A stretch of 37,130 bases of DNA from Methanobacteriota archaeon (GTDB taxonomy: Archaea > Thermoproteota > Thermoprotei_A > Sulfolobales > Sulfolobaceae): NCBI GenBank assembly GCA_017857195.1, contig JAFMDM010000005.1:1-37130 (forward strand), in the 5' to 3' direction. Of the stretch, positions 15,675 through 23,136 are shown in pieces (position 1 is the stretch's first letter; each line of letters opens with the position of its first letter). A program made the translations under genes and the position numbers. The notes beneath the pieces are model-generated. The model made no database searches and was not told where the DNA came from. It saw nothing but the letters and a program-made list of their open reading frames with translations.

Positions 15675-16937
15675 ATGGACTTAGTGTTGAGGAACTGCAG
15701 GCTCCTGGAGAGGGAGGGACTTTATGATCTACTCATTACCAAGGGGAGGATCTCGAAAATAGGGAAGGACCTCAAGGCGGATAATAGTTACGACGCCCTC
15801 GGGAGGCTGTTAATACCAGGCATGGGAGACATGCACGTTCATTTGGATTCAGCCATGACCTTGGGAAGACCAAGGTTCAACCAGAGCGGGACCCTATTGG
15901 AGGGCATTGAGATCTGGGGTGAGTATAAGAAGTCCCTTAGCAAAGATGAGGTCAAGGCTAGGGCTAGGAGGGCGGTGGAGTGGATGGTGGTTCAGGGCGT
16001 AACCATGATCAGGACTCACGCAGACGTCACTGAATCGAGGTTAGAGGGGCTTAGGGGGCTCCTGGAGCTCAGGGAGGAGATGAGGGACCTGGTGAACATT
16101 CAAGTGACCGCCTTTCCGCAAGATGGGATATTGACGGATAATGGGAATCTTGAACTCCTTGAGAAGGCGATGGAAATGGGCGCCGACAACGTGGGAATGA
16201 TCCCTCACAACGAAATGACAAGGGAGGACGGTGTAAAGTCTATCTCCTTGGCATTTGATCTGGCTCAGAAATATGGAAGGGGAGTGGACGGCCACGTGGA
16301 TGAAACGGACGATGAGGGTTCAAGGTTCCTAGAGGTCGTGGCCTCTGAGACATACAAGAGGGGAATGGCAGGTAGAGTGGCGGCAGGACACGTGACCGCA
16401 ATGCACTCCTACAACGGTGCCTACGCTGATAGGCTAATGAGGCTCCTTAAAAGGGCAGGGGTTAACGTTGTAGTGAATCCAGCAGTTAACCTTCACCTAC
16501 AGGGCAGATATGACACTTACCCAAAAAGGCGCGGCCTAGCCAGGATTAAGGAACTGTTGGCCGGCGGAGTGAACGTCTCTCTGGGTAACGACTGCCTCAT
16601 GGATCCTTGGTATCCTCTGGGTAGAGGGGACATACTCCAGTCTTTGTATTTGGCAGTTCATGCGGCACATCTGACCTCCTATGGGGAGGTGGTCAGGTCA
16701 CTGGATCTCGTCACCTATAACGCGGCCAAGACCTTCGGCCTCCGCGAGTATGGAATAATGGAAGGAGCGGTGGCGGACCTGGTTTTGTTGGATGCCACCC
16801 ACCCCTTGGAGGTGGTGCGGGATCAACCCACCAGGTTGTTGGTGATGAAGGGGGGAAAAGTTGTGAGTGTGGGAGAGCCTGAAAAATATCGCCTCTCCTC
16901 GGGGAAGGAAGTTAACTTCTCACCTTCTCTCCCTTGA
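15675..16937 (+). CDS. codA: CodA-type cytosine deaminase / related amidohydrolase
   Basis: The product (420 residues) is an amidohydrolase-superfamily deaminase close to E. coli CodA. Shared stretches include QSGTLLEGIE, AMHSYNGAY, HLQGRYDTYPKRRG and DPWYPLG. Metal and catalytic residues expected from CodA are present at a constant offset of 7: H54, H56, H207, E210, H239 and D306. However, the residue after the metal aspartate is C307, where CodA has D314, a substrate-contact residue. Cytosine deamination to uracil is therefore the first guess, but isoguanine, creatinine-like or other ring amines are possible. I chose ATG 15675 because it starts the conserved MDLVLRNCRLL and lies 26 nt after a T-rich TATA-like element; a TTG at 15642 would add 11 residues. 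The 3' end overlaps the convergent permease gene by 26 bp. Confidence 0.85.
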   Translation: MDLVLRNCRLLEREGLYDLLITKGRISKIGKDLKADNSYDALGRLLIPGMGDMHVHLDSAMTLGRPRFNQSGTLLEGIEIWGEYKKSLSKDEVKARARRAVEWMVVQGVTMIRTHADVTESRLEGLRGLLELREEMRDLVNIQVTAFPQDGILTDNGNLELLEKAMEMGADNVGMIPHNEMTREDGVKSISLAFDLAQKYGRGVDGHVDETDDEGSRFLEVVASETYKRGMAGRVAAGHVTAMHSYNGAYADRLMRLLKRAGVNVVVNPAVNLHLQGRYDTYPKRRGLARIKELLAGGVNVSLGNDCLMDPWYPLGRGDILQSLYLAVHAAHLTSYGEVVRSLDLVTYNAAKTFGLREYGIMEGAVADLVLLDATHPLEVVRDQPTRLLVMKGGKVVSVGEPEKYRLSSGKEVNFSPSLP

Positions 16938-18564
16938 ATATTTCCTCTGTATCCTTGGCCACATAACCCTTTAACAAGTTTCCCTTGAGCCATGGTTGGT
17001 ACTTCGGTATTATCCAAGTAACCATGAGAACAGTGTAGAGCAAACCTGAGATCAGTATTGCTGAAATCCAGGAATCCTGGAACACCCAACCTTGCCCAGG
17101 ATAAAGTGAACTCAGGGAGGTTGGAAGATATGAATTGGGAGGGAATACCAGGATCATGGTTATAGCGAAGGCAATTATTGCAGCGGGATTCACGCCCTTG
17201 AAATACCTGAACCTTCCCTTGGAGTAGAAAACGTCGTACAACTCGAACTTAAACCTCCTCAGTAAGGCATAGTCGAACACTATGATCCCTTCCACTCCCC
17301 CCAGCAACGCACCGTAGGTGAGTAGCCAGTTCTCCACGTAGCTGAAGGCGTTGAAGTAGTAGGTCCAGGACTGTAGGGCGGCGGCAATAAGTACCACAAT
17401 CACCACCCCGGCGAACCAACTTAGTTTCTTTGGGTAGAGGTTACTGAAGTCATAGGCCGGTCCCACAGTGTCAGCGTAAATGTTCACCACCACTACCCCA
17501 AGCAACAGTAGGAAGAGCGCTGTAATTGCCATGGCTGGATTAGTTACGGATATTGCCGTGAGCACTATGGGGTCCCAAATGGGGGTCTTAAAGACCACGT
17601 AGGACGCGCCGGTAGTTACCAGACCGAAGGCACCTATGGCTGTCATAAGGAGAGGTAATGGAATCTGTCCGGTGGTCTGAGCGAACTGTGATTTGGCGAA
17701 CCTGGTGTAATCTGGCATCGATAACGCCATGGTTGCCCAGAAGGCCACGTTGGCGTTGATTAAGCCGATCAATGCGTACCAGAAGGCAGAACCTGAGACC
17801 GTTGTGGGTATGTTGAGTATGGGCTGCCAGTGCCAGTTGGCCAACGACATAACATTGAAGAATAGTATGAAGAAACCGGCGAAACTGACGAATGGAACGG
17901 TCCAGCTAACGATCTTCAACACCCTCTGACCCGTTCTGGGAGGAGAGACGTAGAGGAGGGCCAACCGGGCAGCTATGGTTGCCAAGAAGACCCCCCAGAA
18001 TAGATCTGGATTTATTGTGGCTATAAGGAAAGGTAAATCGGCAGGGTTTTGGGAGACTAGGTTCAGGAGAGTTGCAGTGTTGTGAGTGAGTATCAAATAC
18101 ATGGCTCCTATCGCCTCGGATATTATCCACGTGTCAATGCCCCACCACCCAGCCCCGATTATTCCCCTAAGAAGGGAGGGCACCCAGTTCCCATATATTC
18201 CCCATCTACTTCTCGTTAATGGAGTTTCAGGAATTCCATATCTGGCTCCACCATGACTCTGTATTATCATGGGTATGAGAACTATGAGGTTACCCGCGGC
18301 CACAGAGATCAAGCTCCAGAACCAGTTCAATCCAAAGGAATAGCCTATTGAGACCAAAGCCCAGGACTCCACTTCCATTGCCATTCCGAACCATATGGCG
18401 AAAAACGTCCAGGACCCCCAATTCCTGAGCCTCACTGGGGTAGGATGAAAGTCCTCGTTCCAGAGGTACTTCTCCTCAGGGAACTTTCTTTTTAATTCTA
18501 GATATCCTTTATCCTTGTAAAATTGAGTGGCTTCAACTCTCTCTATTTCTCTTTCTTCAGCCAT
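16912..18564 (-). CDS. NCS1-family permease, long type (paralogue of the 9.1-10.8 kb gene)
   Basis: This is an integral membrane transporter (550 residues, about 12 spans) of the NCS1 family. It shares with its paralogue EKYLWNEDFHPTPVRLRNWGSWTFFAIWFG, QSHGGARYGIPETPLTRSRWGIYGNWVPS, ALSMPDYTRFAKSQFAQTTGQIP and the closing PKYQPWLKGNLLKGYVAKDTEEIF. The loop between about residues 455 and 485 (MILVFPPNSYLPTSLSSLYPGQGW) is different in the two copies, so substrate choice or folding there may differ. The ATG start is 26 nt from a TATA-like element. It is convergent with the CodA-type gene, overlapping its end by 26 bp, and divergent from the fdrA operon. It may bring in the substrate of the CodA-type enzyme. 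Confidence 0.88.
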   Translation of the reverse strand: MAEEREIERVEATQFYKDKGYLELKRKFPEEKYLWNEDFHPTPVRLRNWGSWTFFAIWFGMAMEVESWALVSIGYSFGLNWFWSLISVAAGNLIVLIPMIIQSHGGARYGIPETPLTRSRWGIYGNWVPSLLRGIIGAGWWGIDTWIISEAIGAMYLILTHNTATLLNLVSQNPADLPFLIATINPDLFWGVFLATIAARLALLYVSPPRTGQRVLKIVSWTVPFVSFAGFFILFFNVMSLANWHWQPILNIPTTVSGSAFWYALIGLINANVAFWATMALSMPDYTRFAKSQFAQTTGQIPLPLLMTAIGAFGLVTTGASYVVFKTPIWDPIVLTAISVTNPAMAITALFLLLLGVVVVNIYADTVGPAYDFSNLYPKKLSWFAGVVIVVLIAAALQSWTYYFNAFSYVENWLLTYGALLGGVEGIIVFDYALLRRFKFELYDVFYSKGRFRYFKGVNPAAIIAFAITMILVFPPNSYLPTSLSSLYPGQGWVFQDSWISAILISGLLYTVLMVTWIIPKYQPWLKGNLLKGYVAKDTEEIFKGEKVRS

Positions 18565-18585
18565 TTATATTTTTGAGGAAAGCCA

Positions 18586-18594
18586 GTTTAAATT
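18586..18594 (-). promoter_or_regulatory. TATA box for the third NCS1 permease
   Basis: On the minus strand AATTTAAAC (18594 to 18586) is centred 26 nt before ATG 18564, giving a leaderless message. A second AT-rich motif directly abuts the ATG but is too close to drive it. Confidence 0.5.
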
Positions 18595-18596
18595 AT

Positions 18597-18915
18597 TATC
18601 TTCTGGGGCAGAATATCCCAGGAGATAGACACCTTCTAGGGACTAAGTTAGACTTCATAAACATTATGGTCTGGCTCTTGGCTTCCCTAAGACTTCTTGA
18701 ACGTTCACTTCCTTACCCTCGAGGGTGAGGGGCGGGCAGGTTACCCACGGTCGGTGAGATCGTGGAGCTAAATGGGGAGGTTACTTAGCACATCAAAGGG
18801 TTAATGACGATCCCTACTGTGTCTGGGTAGTCAGAAATTGAGGAAACATTTTTAATGACTGAGAAGGCGGCTCTTAAGTTCAGAGAGTCAAAGAAGGTGG
18901 AACAGACCAGGAAAG
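18597..18915. other. Divergent control region between permease and fdrA operon
   Basis: About 320 bases lie between the two divergent promoters, long for this compact window. I see one perfect 12-bp palindrome (18715-18726) and no convincing gene. A minus-strand frame of 38 codons without a start, ending LTLEGKEVNVQEVLGKPRARP, covers the palindrome and could be the remains of a gene. Confidence 0.35.
18715..18726. repeat. 12-bp perfect palindrome ACCCTCGAGGGT
   Basis: The sequence equals its own reverse complement and is GC-rich in an otherwise mixed intergenic region. It lies about 140 bp from the permease TATA box and 200 bp from the fdrA TATA box, so it could be a shared regulator site; chance cannot be excluded. 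Confidence 0.3.
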
Positions 18916-18920
18916 GATAG

Positions 18921-18930
18921 TATTTATATA
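18921..18930 (+). promoter_or_regulatory. TATA box for the fdrA operon
   Basis: TATTTATATA is centred 26 nt before ATG 18952, an ideal leaderless arrangement. A purine-rich stretch (GGAAAGGA) just upstream could be the BRE. Confidence 0.65.
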
Positions 18931-18951
18931 TGGCTCATTCGACAACTACAA

Positions 18952-20520
18952 ATGGTAAACAATGAGATCAGACTGACCAGGCCTGAGTTCAGGAAGGCAA
19001 TTATCTCTAAGAACACCTTCCGGGACTCGGTGTTCCTGCTGAAGGTTACCGAGGAGGTCAGGAGACTTCCAGGGGTGAGGGAGGCCCTGGTGGGAATGGG
19101 AACTGACACCAATCTGCAACTAATTAAAACCCTTGGGCTATGGGGAGAGGAATTGGCCACAGTTCAATCCAATGACTTAGTGGTTGTGGTTGGGGGAGTC
19201 AATCAGGAGGCAGTGGAGAGGGCCATTTCCGCTGCCCAATCCCTACTGGAGGGAGTAAAGGAGGAATCCCAATACTCAACCCTGGAGCAGGCACTCTCGG
19301 CCCTCCCGGATCCTAGCCTCGTGGTGATATCTATACCTGGAAAGTACGTGAAAGAGGTGGCCTTACCTTTGGTGGAAAAAGGAATCAACATCCACATCTT
19401 CAGCGACAATGTTCCGTTGGAGGACGAAGTGCTCCTAAAGAGGACGGCCTCTCAAAAGGGATGTTTCGTTCTAGGTCCAGGAGCTGGTACGGTCCTTGTG
19501 AGGGGTGTCGGAACTGGATTTGCTAATAAAGTAAACCCTGGTCCGGTGGGGATTTCCTCCGCTTCAGGGACGGGTCTGCAGGAGCTCAGCTCCATGCTAT
19601 CTGAGAGCGGAACGGGCATCTCCTATGGACTTGGAGTAGGAGGGAATGACGTGAAGGATCAGGTGGGGGGGATAATGATGCTTCAGTCCCTCAAGTTCCT
19701 GGACGAGGACCCGGACACCACCATTATTAATGTAGTTAGCAAGGTGCCCGATCCCTCAACTGCGGAGAAGGTGATGCGCTATGCAGATGGATTAAGGAAG
19801 CCCACTGTAGTCACTCTCCTGGGACTCCAGGGAAAAGGGGAGAGAAGGGGAAACGTGATCTACTCCAGGACAATTCATCAAGCTGCAGCCTCCACGGCCA
19901 GATTACTCGGCAGAGACGTCCTATCCAACTTCCTCAAGAGTTACCATCTTACCTTCGAGGCAGTGAAGGAGATCGCGTCGTCCATTCGCGTAAACGGGAG
20001 GGTTGTAGCCCTTCTCACCGGAGGTACTTTCGCCAACGAGGGGACCCTGATCCTCTCCTCCGCTGGGTTAAGGGTGGGTCAGGATCTCAGCTCCGCGAAC
20101 GCCGTCATCGACCTAGGTGAGGAAGAATACACAAGGGGGAGGCCTCACCCCATGATAGATCCAACGATAAGGATTAACATGTTGAGGGATCTGGCTGAAG
20201 AGGAGGTGAGTTTAGTGTTAATGGACTTCGTACTGGGCTTTGGTGCCCACTCCGATCCAGTTGGTGCCCACGCAGAGGCCATAAACCAGCTTCTCTATAC
20301 CAATGAGAAGAGGGGTGGGAAGGTTTTCGTTCTCGCACACCTTTGCGGTACCTCAGGGGATCCACAGGGACTGCGGGAACAGGAGGATAAACTCCGTTCC
20401 TTGGGGGTGACCGTTATGCCCTCCAACGCCCTCACCTTTTTGGTTGCCGCTGGAGCAATTACAGGAGACTGGGAGAGGTTGAGGCTGCTTCATCAGCAGT
20501 TGGTGGAGGTGGTTCAATGA
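18952..20520 (+). CDS. fdrA: FdrA/AllF-like subunit of an oxamate carbamoyltransferase-type complex
   Basis: The 522-residue product has the FdrA pattern, an acyl-CoA-synthetase (NDP-forming)-like fold: NTFRDSVFLLKVTEEVRRLPGV at the start, VGMGTDTNLQLIKTLGLW, DLVVVVGG, the FSDNVPLEDEVLLKRTASQKGCFVLGPGAGT segment, SASGTGLQELSSMLSESGTGISYGLGVGG, and GRPHPMIDPTIRINML. E. coli FdrA (recalled as about 555 residues) has the same motifs but an extra C-terminal segment; here that segment is a separate gene that overlaps this one by 4 bp. In E. coli, FdrA with YlbE and YlbF (AllF, AllG, AllH) was assigned as oxamate carbamoyltransferase, making oxamate and carbamoyl phosphate from oxalurate. All partners follow in order here. 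The promoter is strong and leaderless. That the archaeal complex uses oxalurate is inferred. Confidence 0.88.
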   Translation: MVNNEIRLTRPEFRKAIISKNTFRDSVFLLKVTEEVRRLPGVREALVGMGTDTNLQLIKTLGLWGEELATVQSNDLVVVVGGVNQEAVERAISAAQSLLEGVKEESQYSTLEQALSALPDPSLVVISIPGKYVKEVALPLVEKGINIHIFSDNVPLEDEVLLKRTASQKGCFVLGPGAGTVLVRGVGTGFANKVNPGPVGISSASGTGLQELSSMLSESGTGISYGLGVGGNDVKDQVGGIMMLQSLKFLDEDPDTTIINVVSKVPDPSTAEKVMRYADGLRKPTVVTLLGLQGKGERRGNVIYSRTIHQAAASTARLLGRDVLSNFLKSYHLTFEAVKEIASSIRVNGRVVALLTGGTFANEGTLILSSAGLRVGQDLSSANAVIDLGEEEYTRGRPHPMIDPTIRINMLRDLAEEEVSLVLMDFVLGFGAHSDPVGAHAEAINQLLYTNEKRGGKVFVLAHLCGTSGDPQGLREQEDKLRSLGVTVMPSNALTFLVAAGAITGDWERLRLLHQQLVEVVQ

Positions 20521-20684
20521 GTGGAATGTATGCCTTAAGAGGGGAACTAAAGGTCATAAATGTGGGCAGTTCCCACTTCCACGATCAGTTGAGGAGACAA
20601 GGGGTGAGGTCCATTCAGGTGAATTGGCGTCCTCCAGTGGAACTTGAGGACGACCTTCAGGACATATTGAAGGAGGTGCTCTGA
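20517..20684 (+). CDS. 55-residue stand-alone FdrA C-terminal module
   Basis: A short gene fills the gap between fdrA and the DUF1116 gene: ATG overlaps the fdrA stop (ATGA) and its TGA overlaps the next ATG (TGATG). The product runs MSGMYALRGELKVINVGSSH, then FHDQLRRQGVRSIQVNWRPP and an acidic helix-like end (ELEDDLQDILKEVL). The core (VINVG, a hydrophobic helix, then xVxWRPP) matches the last ~50 residues of E. coli FdrA (VINIG, then VHYQWSPVAGG). From recalled lengths, E. coli YahF lacks this piece while YahG is longer than YlbE, so it may be fused to DUF1116 there. It is probably a real subunit or detached domain of the complex. A nonsense mutation splitting fdrA is unlikely because the overlap shifts the reading frame. 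Confidence 0.8.
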   Translation: MSGMYALRGELKVINVGSSHFHDQLRRQGVRSIQVNWRPPVELEDDLQDILKEVL

Positions 20685-21949
20685 TGTCGCTCAGGGAGGA
20701 AATAGAGAAGGCCAATCAAATGGCAGTTGAGAGGATGATGGAGGCCTCAGCCCTATGGGTGGACGTGGTCGAGGCAGGCAGGAAGCTTGCGGTGTTCTCT
20801 CAGCCCACCATACTTCACGCCGGTCCTCCGGTGGAATGGGAGAGCGCCTCAGGTCCGCTCAGGGGGGCACTAATTGGGGCAACCCTGCTGGAGGGTTGGG
20901 CAGACGATCCTCAATCGGCTGAGAGGAAGTTAGCCAAGGGCGAAATAAGGCTCCTCCCCACCCACGAGGTGGGAGTGGTCGCACCCATGGCTGGTGCGGT
21001 CTCACCCTCAATGCCGTTAGTGGTGATCAGGGATCCGAAGTATGGTAACGAGGCCTACTCCAACCTTAACGAGGGTATTGGAAAGGTGTTGAGGTATGGG
21101 GCATATGACGAGACTGTGCTCAAGCGATTGAAGTGGATGGGCTCGGAACTTTCCTCAGCATTTAAGGCCGCAGTGGACCAGGCGGTGAAGGAAAGAGGAG
21201 GGATGGACGTCAAGTTGATCTTGACCCAGGCCCTGAACATGGGAGACGAGGGTCATAACAGACATGTGGCTGGTACGTCACTCTTCCTCAACGAGTTGGT
21301 TAGGTACATGATTATGTCGGATTTGCCAAAGGAAGTTACCCTAAGGGTGGTTGACTTCGTTAAGGGTAATAACTTCACGTTCCTTAACTTCGCCATGGCC
21401 GCTGGAAAGGTGATGACCCTGGCCGCTCACAACATTAAGTACAGTACAGTGATTACGGTGATGAGCAGGAACGGTACGGAGGCAGGAATATGGGTGAGCG
21501 GCCTTGGGAAGACCTGGTTCACGGCTCAGGCCAAAATACCCCAGGGTGTCCTGTTTCCAGGCTTCAGGCCCGAAGACGCCAACCCTGACATTGGGGATAG
21601 CGCGATCACCGAGACCTCCGGCTTCGGTGGGTTTGCCATGGCCGCAGCACCATCAATAGTTTCCTGGGTTGGGGGGAGCGTACAATTCGCTGTGGAGAAC
21701 ACTGAGAGGATGTATCAGATCACCCTTGCCAAGCATAGATACTTCAAGATCCCCTATCTTTCATTCCAGGGGACCCCAACTGGGCTGGACCTCAGGAAGG
21801 TGGTGAAGACTGGGATAGAGCCCACCATAAATACGGGCATAGCCCACAAACAGCCGGGAGTGGGACAGATAGGAGCGGGAGTGGTGTCCATGTCCATTGA
21901 AATGTTCAAGAGGGCTCTGAGACATTATGCCCAGGAATATGGCATATAA
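20684..21949 (+). CDS. DUF1116 protein (YlbE/AllG-like), oxamate carbamoyltransferase-type complex
   Basis: This is the DUF1116 subunit (421 residues, like E. coli YlbE). Conserved-looking blocks are GPPVEWESASGPLRGALIGATLLEGWA (about 46-72), APMAGAVSPSMPLVVI, LTQALNMGDEGHNRHVAGTSLFLNELVRYM, NNFTFLNFAMAAGKVMTLAA, VMSRNGTEAGIWVSGLGKTWFTAQA and DIGDSAITETSGFGGFAMAAAP. The charged GDEGHNRH block is a likely catalytic or ligand-binding site, although I know of no firm residue assignment. The gene is coupled to the 55-residue gene by a 1-bp overlap and to the DUF2877 gene by a 23-bp overlap, so the four products are made together, as expected for subunits of one complex. No membrane segments are evident, so it is cytoplasmic. 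Confidence 0.88.
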   Translation: MSLREEIEKANQMAVERMMEASALWVDVVEAGRKLAVFSQPTILHAGPPVEWESASGPLRGALIGATLLEGWADDPQSAERKLAKGEIRLLPTHEVGVVAPMAGAVSPSMPLVVIRDPKYGNEAYSNLNEGIGKVLRYGAYDETVLKRLKWMGSELSSAFKAAVDQAVKERGGMDVKLILTQALNMGDEGHNRHVAGTSLFLNELVRYMIMSDLPKEVTLRVVDFVKGNNFTFLNFAMAAGKVMTLAAHNIKYSTVITVMSRNGTEAGIWVSGLGKTWFTAQAKIPQGVLFPGFRPEDANPDIGDSAITETSGFGGFAMAAAPSIVSWVGGSVQFAVENTERMYQITLAKHRYFKIPYLSFQGTPTGLDLRKVVKTGIEPTINTGIAHKQPGVGQIGAGVVSMSIEMFKRALRHYAQEYGI

Positions 21950-22730
21950 GGCCTCGTCCCTGGGGGAGGACCTCCTATGGGAGCTAATGAGGCGCGGCTC
22001 CTTGGCCATGGAGGTGGCCGAGAGGACAAAGGATAACGTCTACGCCGTTTTCCACGGTCACTTAGTGCCGGTGGCCCAGGAACCTCTGCTCACCCCCTTC
22101 TCCGTATCTCTGAGCTCCCAGGGTCCAGTTGAGGTTTCCTTTGAAGGTAACTTCATGATCCTCACCGCCCACGCTCAGCCTCTATCCATTGGGAGGCCTG
22201 GGGAGAGCCCTGGCGAAATTAAAGGGTGGCCGGAGTTGGTGAAGCTCGCCTCAGTGTTGGGCTCCCTCTTGCGTGGGGATCTGGATTTACATGTGTCCAG
22301 GTTGGCGTTAAAGTTGTTGGAGGAGGGATGGCCGGACCCCGAGGCGGTCATAGAGGGGGCCCAGCGTTACGTTGGGGCGGGGGCGGGAAGTACGCCTTCC
22401 TTCGACGACTTCCTGGCAGGGTACATAACAGGGTGGGGGAGATCCCTTCAAGCCAGACTCGACCTAAGTAACACCACCTATCTCAGTAGGGCAATACTCT
22501 CCGAGGTCCTCGCCGACAGGGATTACCTTGTGGAGGTAGCTCGAGTCAGAGAGTGTGCCAAGGGTAGGGGAGACCTGCTTCACCACTCATTGAGGGTGGC
22601 ATCAATGGGGGGTTCCTCTGGGATCTTCATGCTTCTTGGTGTAACCTCAGCCCTCCTTCAGAGGGTTGGAGAGAAGGATGTTCTGTTAAAGCTTTGGAGG
22701 TCAATAGGAGGGACGCATCGATCCCCGTGA
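21927..22730 (+). CDS. DUF2877 protein (YlbF/AllH-like), oxamate carbamoyltransferase-type complex
   Basis: This is the DUF2877 subunit (267 residues, AllH-like). The family hallmark is the glycine-rich acidic block [22 protein letters not shown] at about residues 150-171 (G-x-G-x-TPSxDDFLxG in relatives), and the C-terminal [32 protein letters not shown] also fits. In E. coli the homologue works with FdrA and YlbE. The start is ATG 21927 inside the DUF1116 gene; ATG 21939 is also possible. Its last 104 bp are overlapped by the end of the convergent Hje gene, an unusually long 3'-3' overlap. It closes the four-gene operon. Confidence 0.83.
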   Translation: MPRNMAYKASSLGEDLLWELMRRGSLAMEVAERTKDNVYAVFHGHLVPVAQEPLLTPFSVSLSSQGPVEVSFEGNFMILTAHAQPLSIGRPGESPGEIKGWPELVKLASVLGSLLRGDLDLHVSRLALKLLEEGWPDPEAVIEGAQRYVGAGAGSTPSFDDFLAGYITGWGRSLQARLDLSNTTYLSRAILSEVLADRDYLVEVARVRECAKGRGDLLHHSLRVASMGGSSGIFMLLGVTSALLQRVGEKDVLLKLWRSIGGTHRSP

Positions 22731-23112
22731 TTGAATTTTGTTGCTCTACTAGGAGCTCGTGAAGGGGCCTGGAGTCCTCGACGTTTACAATGAGGTCACA
22801 CCTTGAGTGGACTTTGACGAACCTCCACTGATGGAGGGTCTTGAACTTCACCGCCACCACTGCCTCACCCCTCATGGGAAACATGGAGAGAAAGTCAAGG
22901 AGCTTCTCCACCTGCATCGATCTCACCTTCACCTTGTTCTCCCAGGTACTCTTAACCTCGAACGCCAGTAACAACTCCCCCCTAACAGCAAATACATCAG
23001 GAAGAGGATTAGGTGAGGAGTTGGAGGTGGGAATCCTCACTGCTTTGAACCCTGTCTCCCTCAATATCTTCACCAACTCACGCTCAGCGCTCCTCCCTAC
23101 GTCCTTGTTCAT
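22627..23112 (-). CDS. hje: Holliday junction resolvase Hje-type, with C-terminal extension
   Basis: Hje is a Sulfolobales paralogue of Hjc that cuts four-way DNA junctions during recombination and repair. The product begins [42 protein letters not shown] and continues [30 protein letters not shown] and [16 protein letters not shown], very close to what I recall of S. solfataricus Hje. The nuclease residues E10, D39, E52 and K54 are present. An in-frame ATG at 23136 would add eight non-conserved residues, so ATG 23112 is preferred. After about residue 125 the sequence ([19 protein letters not shown] and beyond) no longer looks like Hje; this ~35-residue tail is antisense to the DUF2877 gene. 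It follows the macro-domain gene by 24 nt in the hyuAB operon. Its link to that metabolism is unclear. Confidence 0.88.
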   Translation of the reverse strand: MNKDVGRSAERELVKILRETGFKAVRIPTSNSSPNPLPDVFAVRGELLLAFEVKSTWENKVKVRSMQVEKLLDFLSMFPMRGEAVVAVKFKTLHQWRFVKVHSRCDLIVNVEDSRPLHELLVEQQNSITGIDASLLLTSKALTEHPSLQPSEGGLRLHQEA

Positions 23113-23136
23113 GGACCCAGAGTTATTGGGTAACAT

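Noticed and set aside
22226-22471. 81-codon plus-strand frame
   Set aside because: It is a shifted-frame shadow of the DUF2877 gene.
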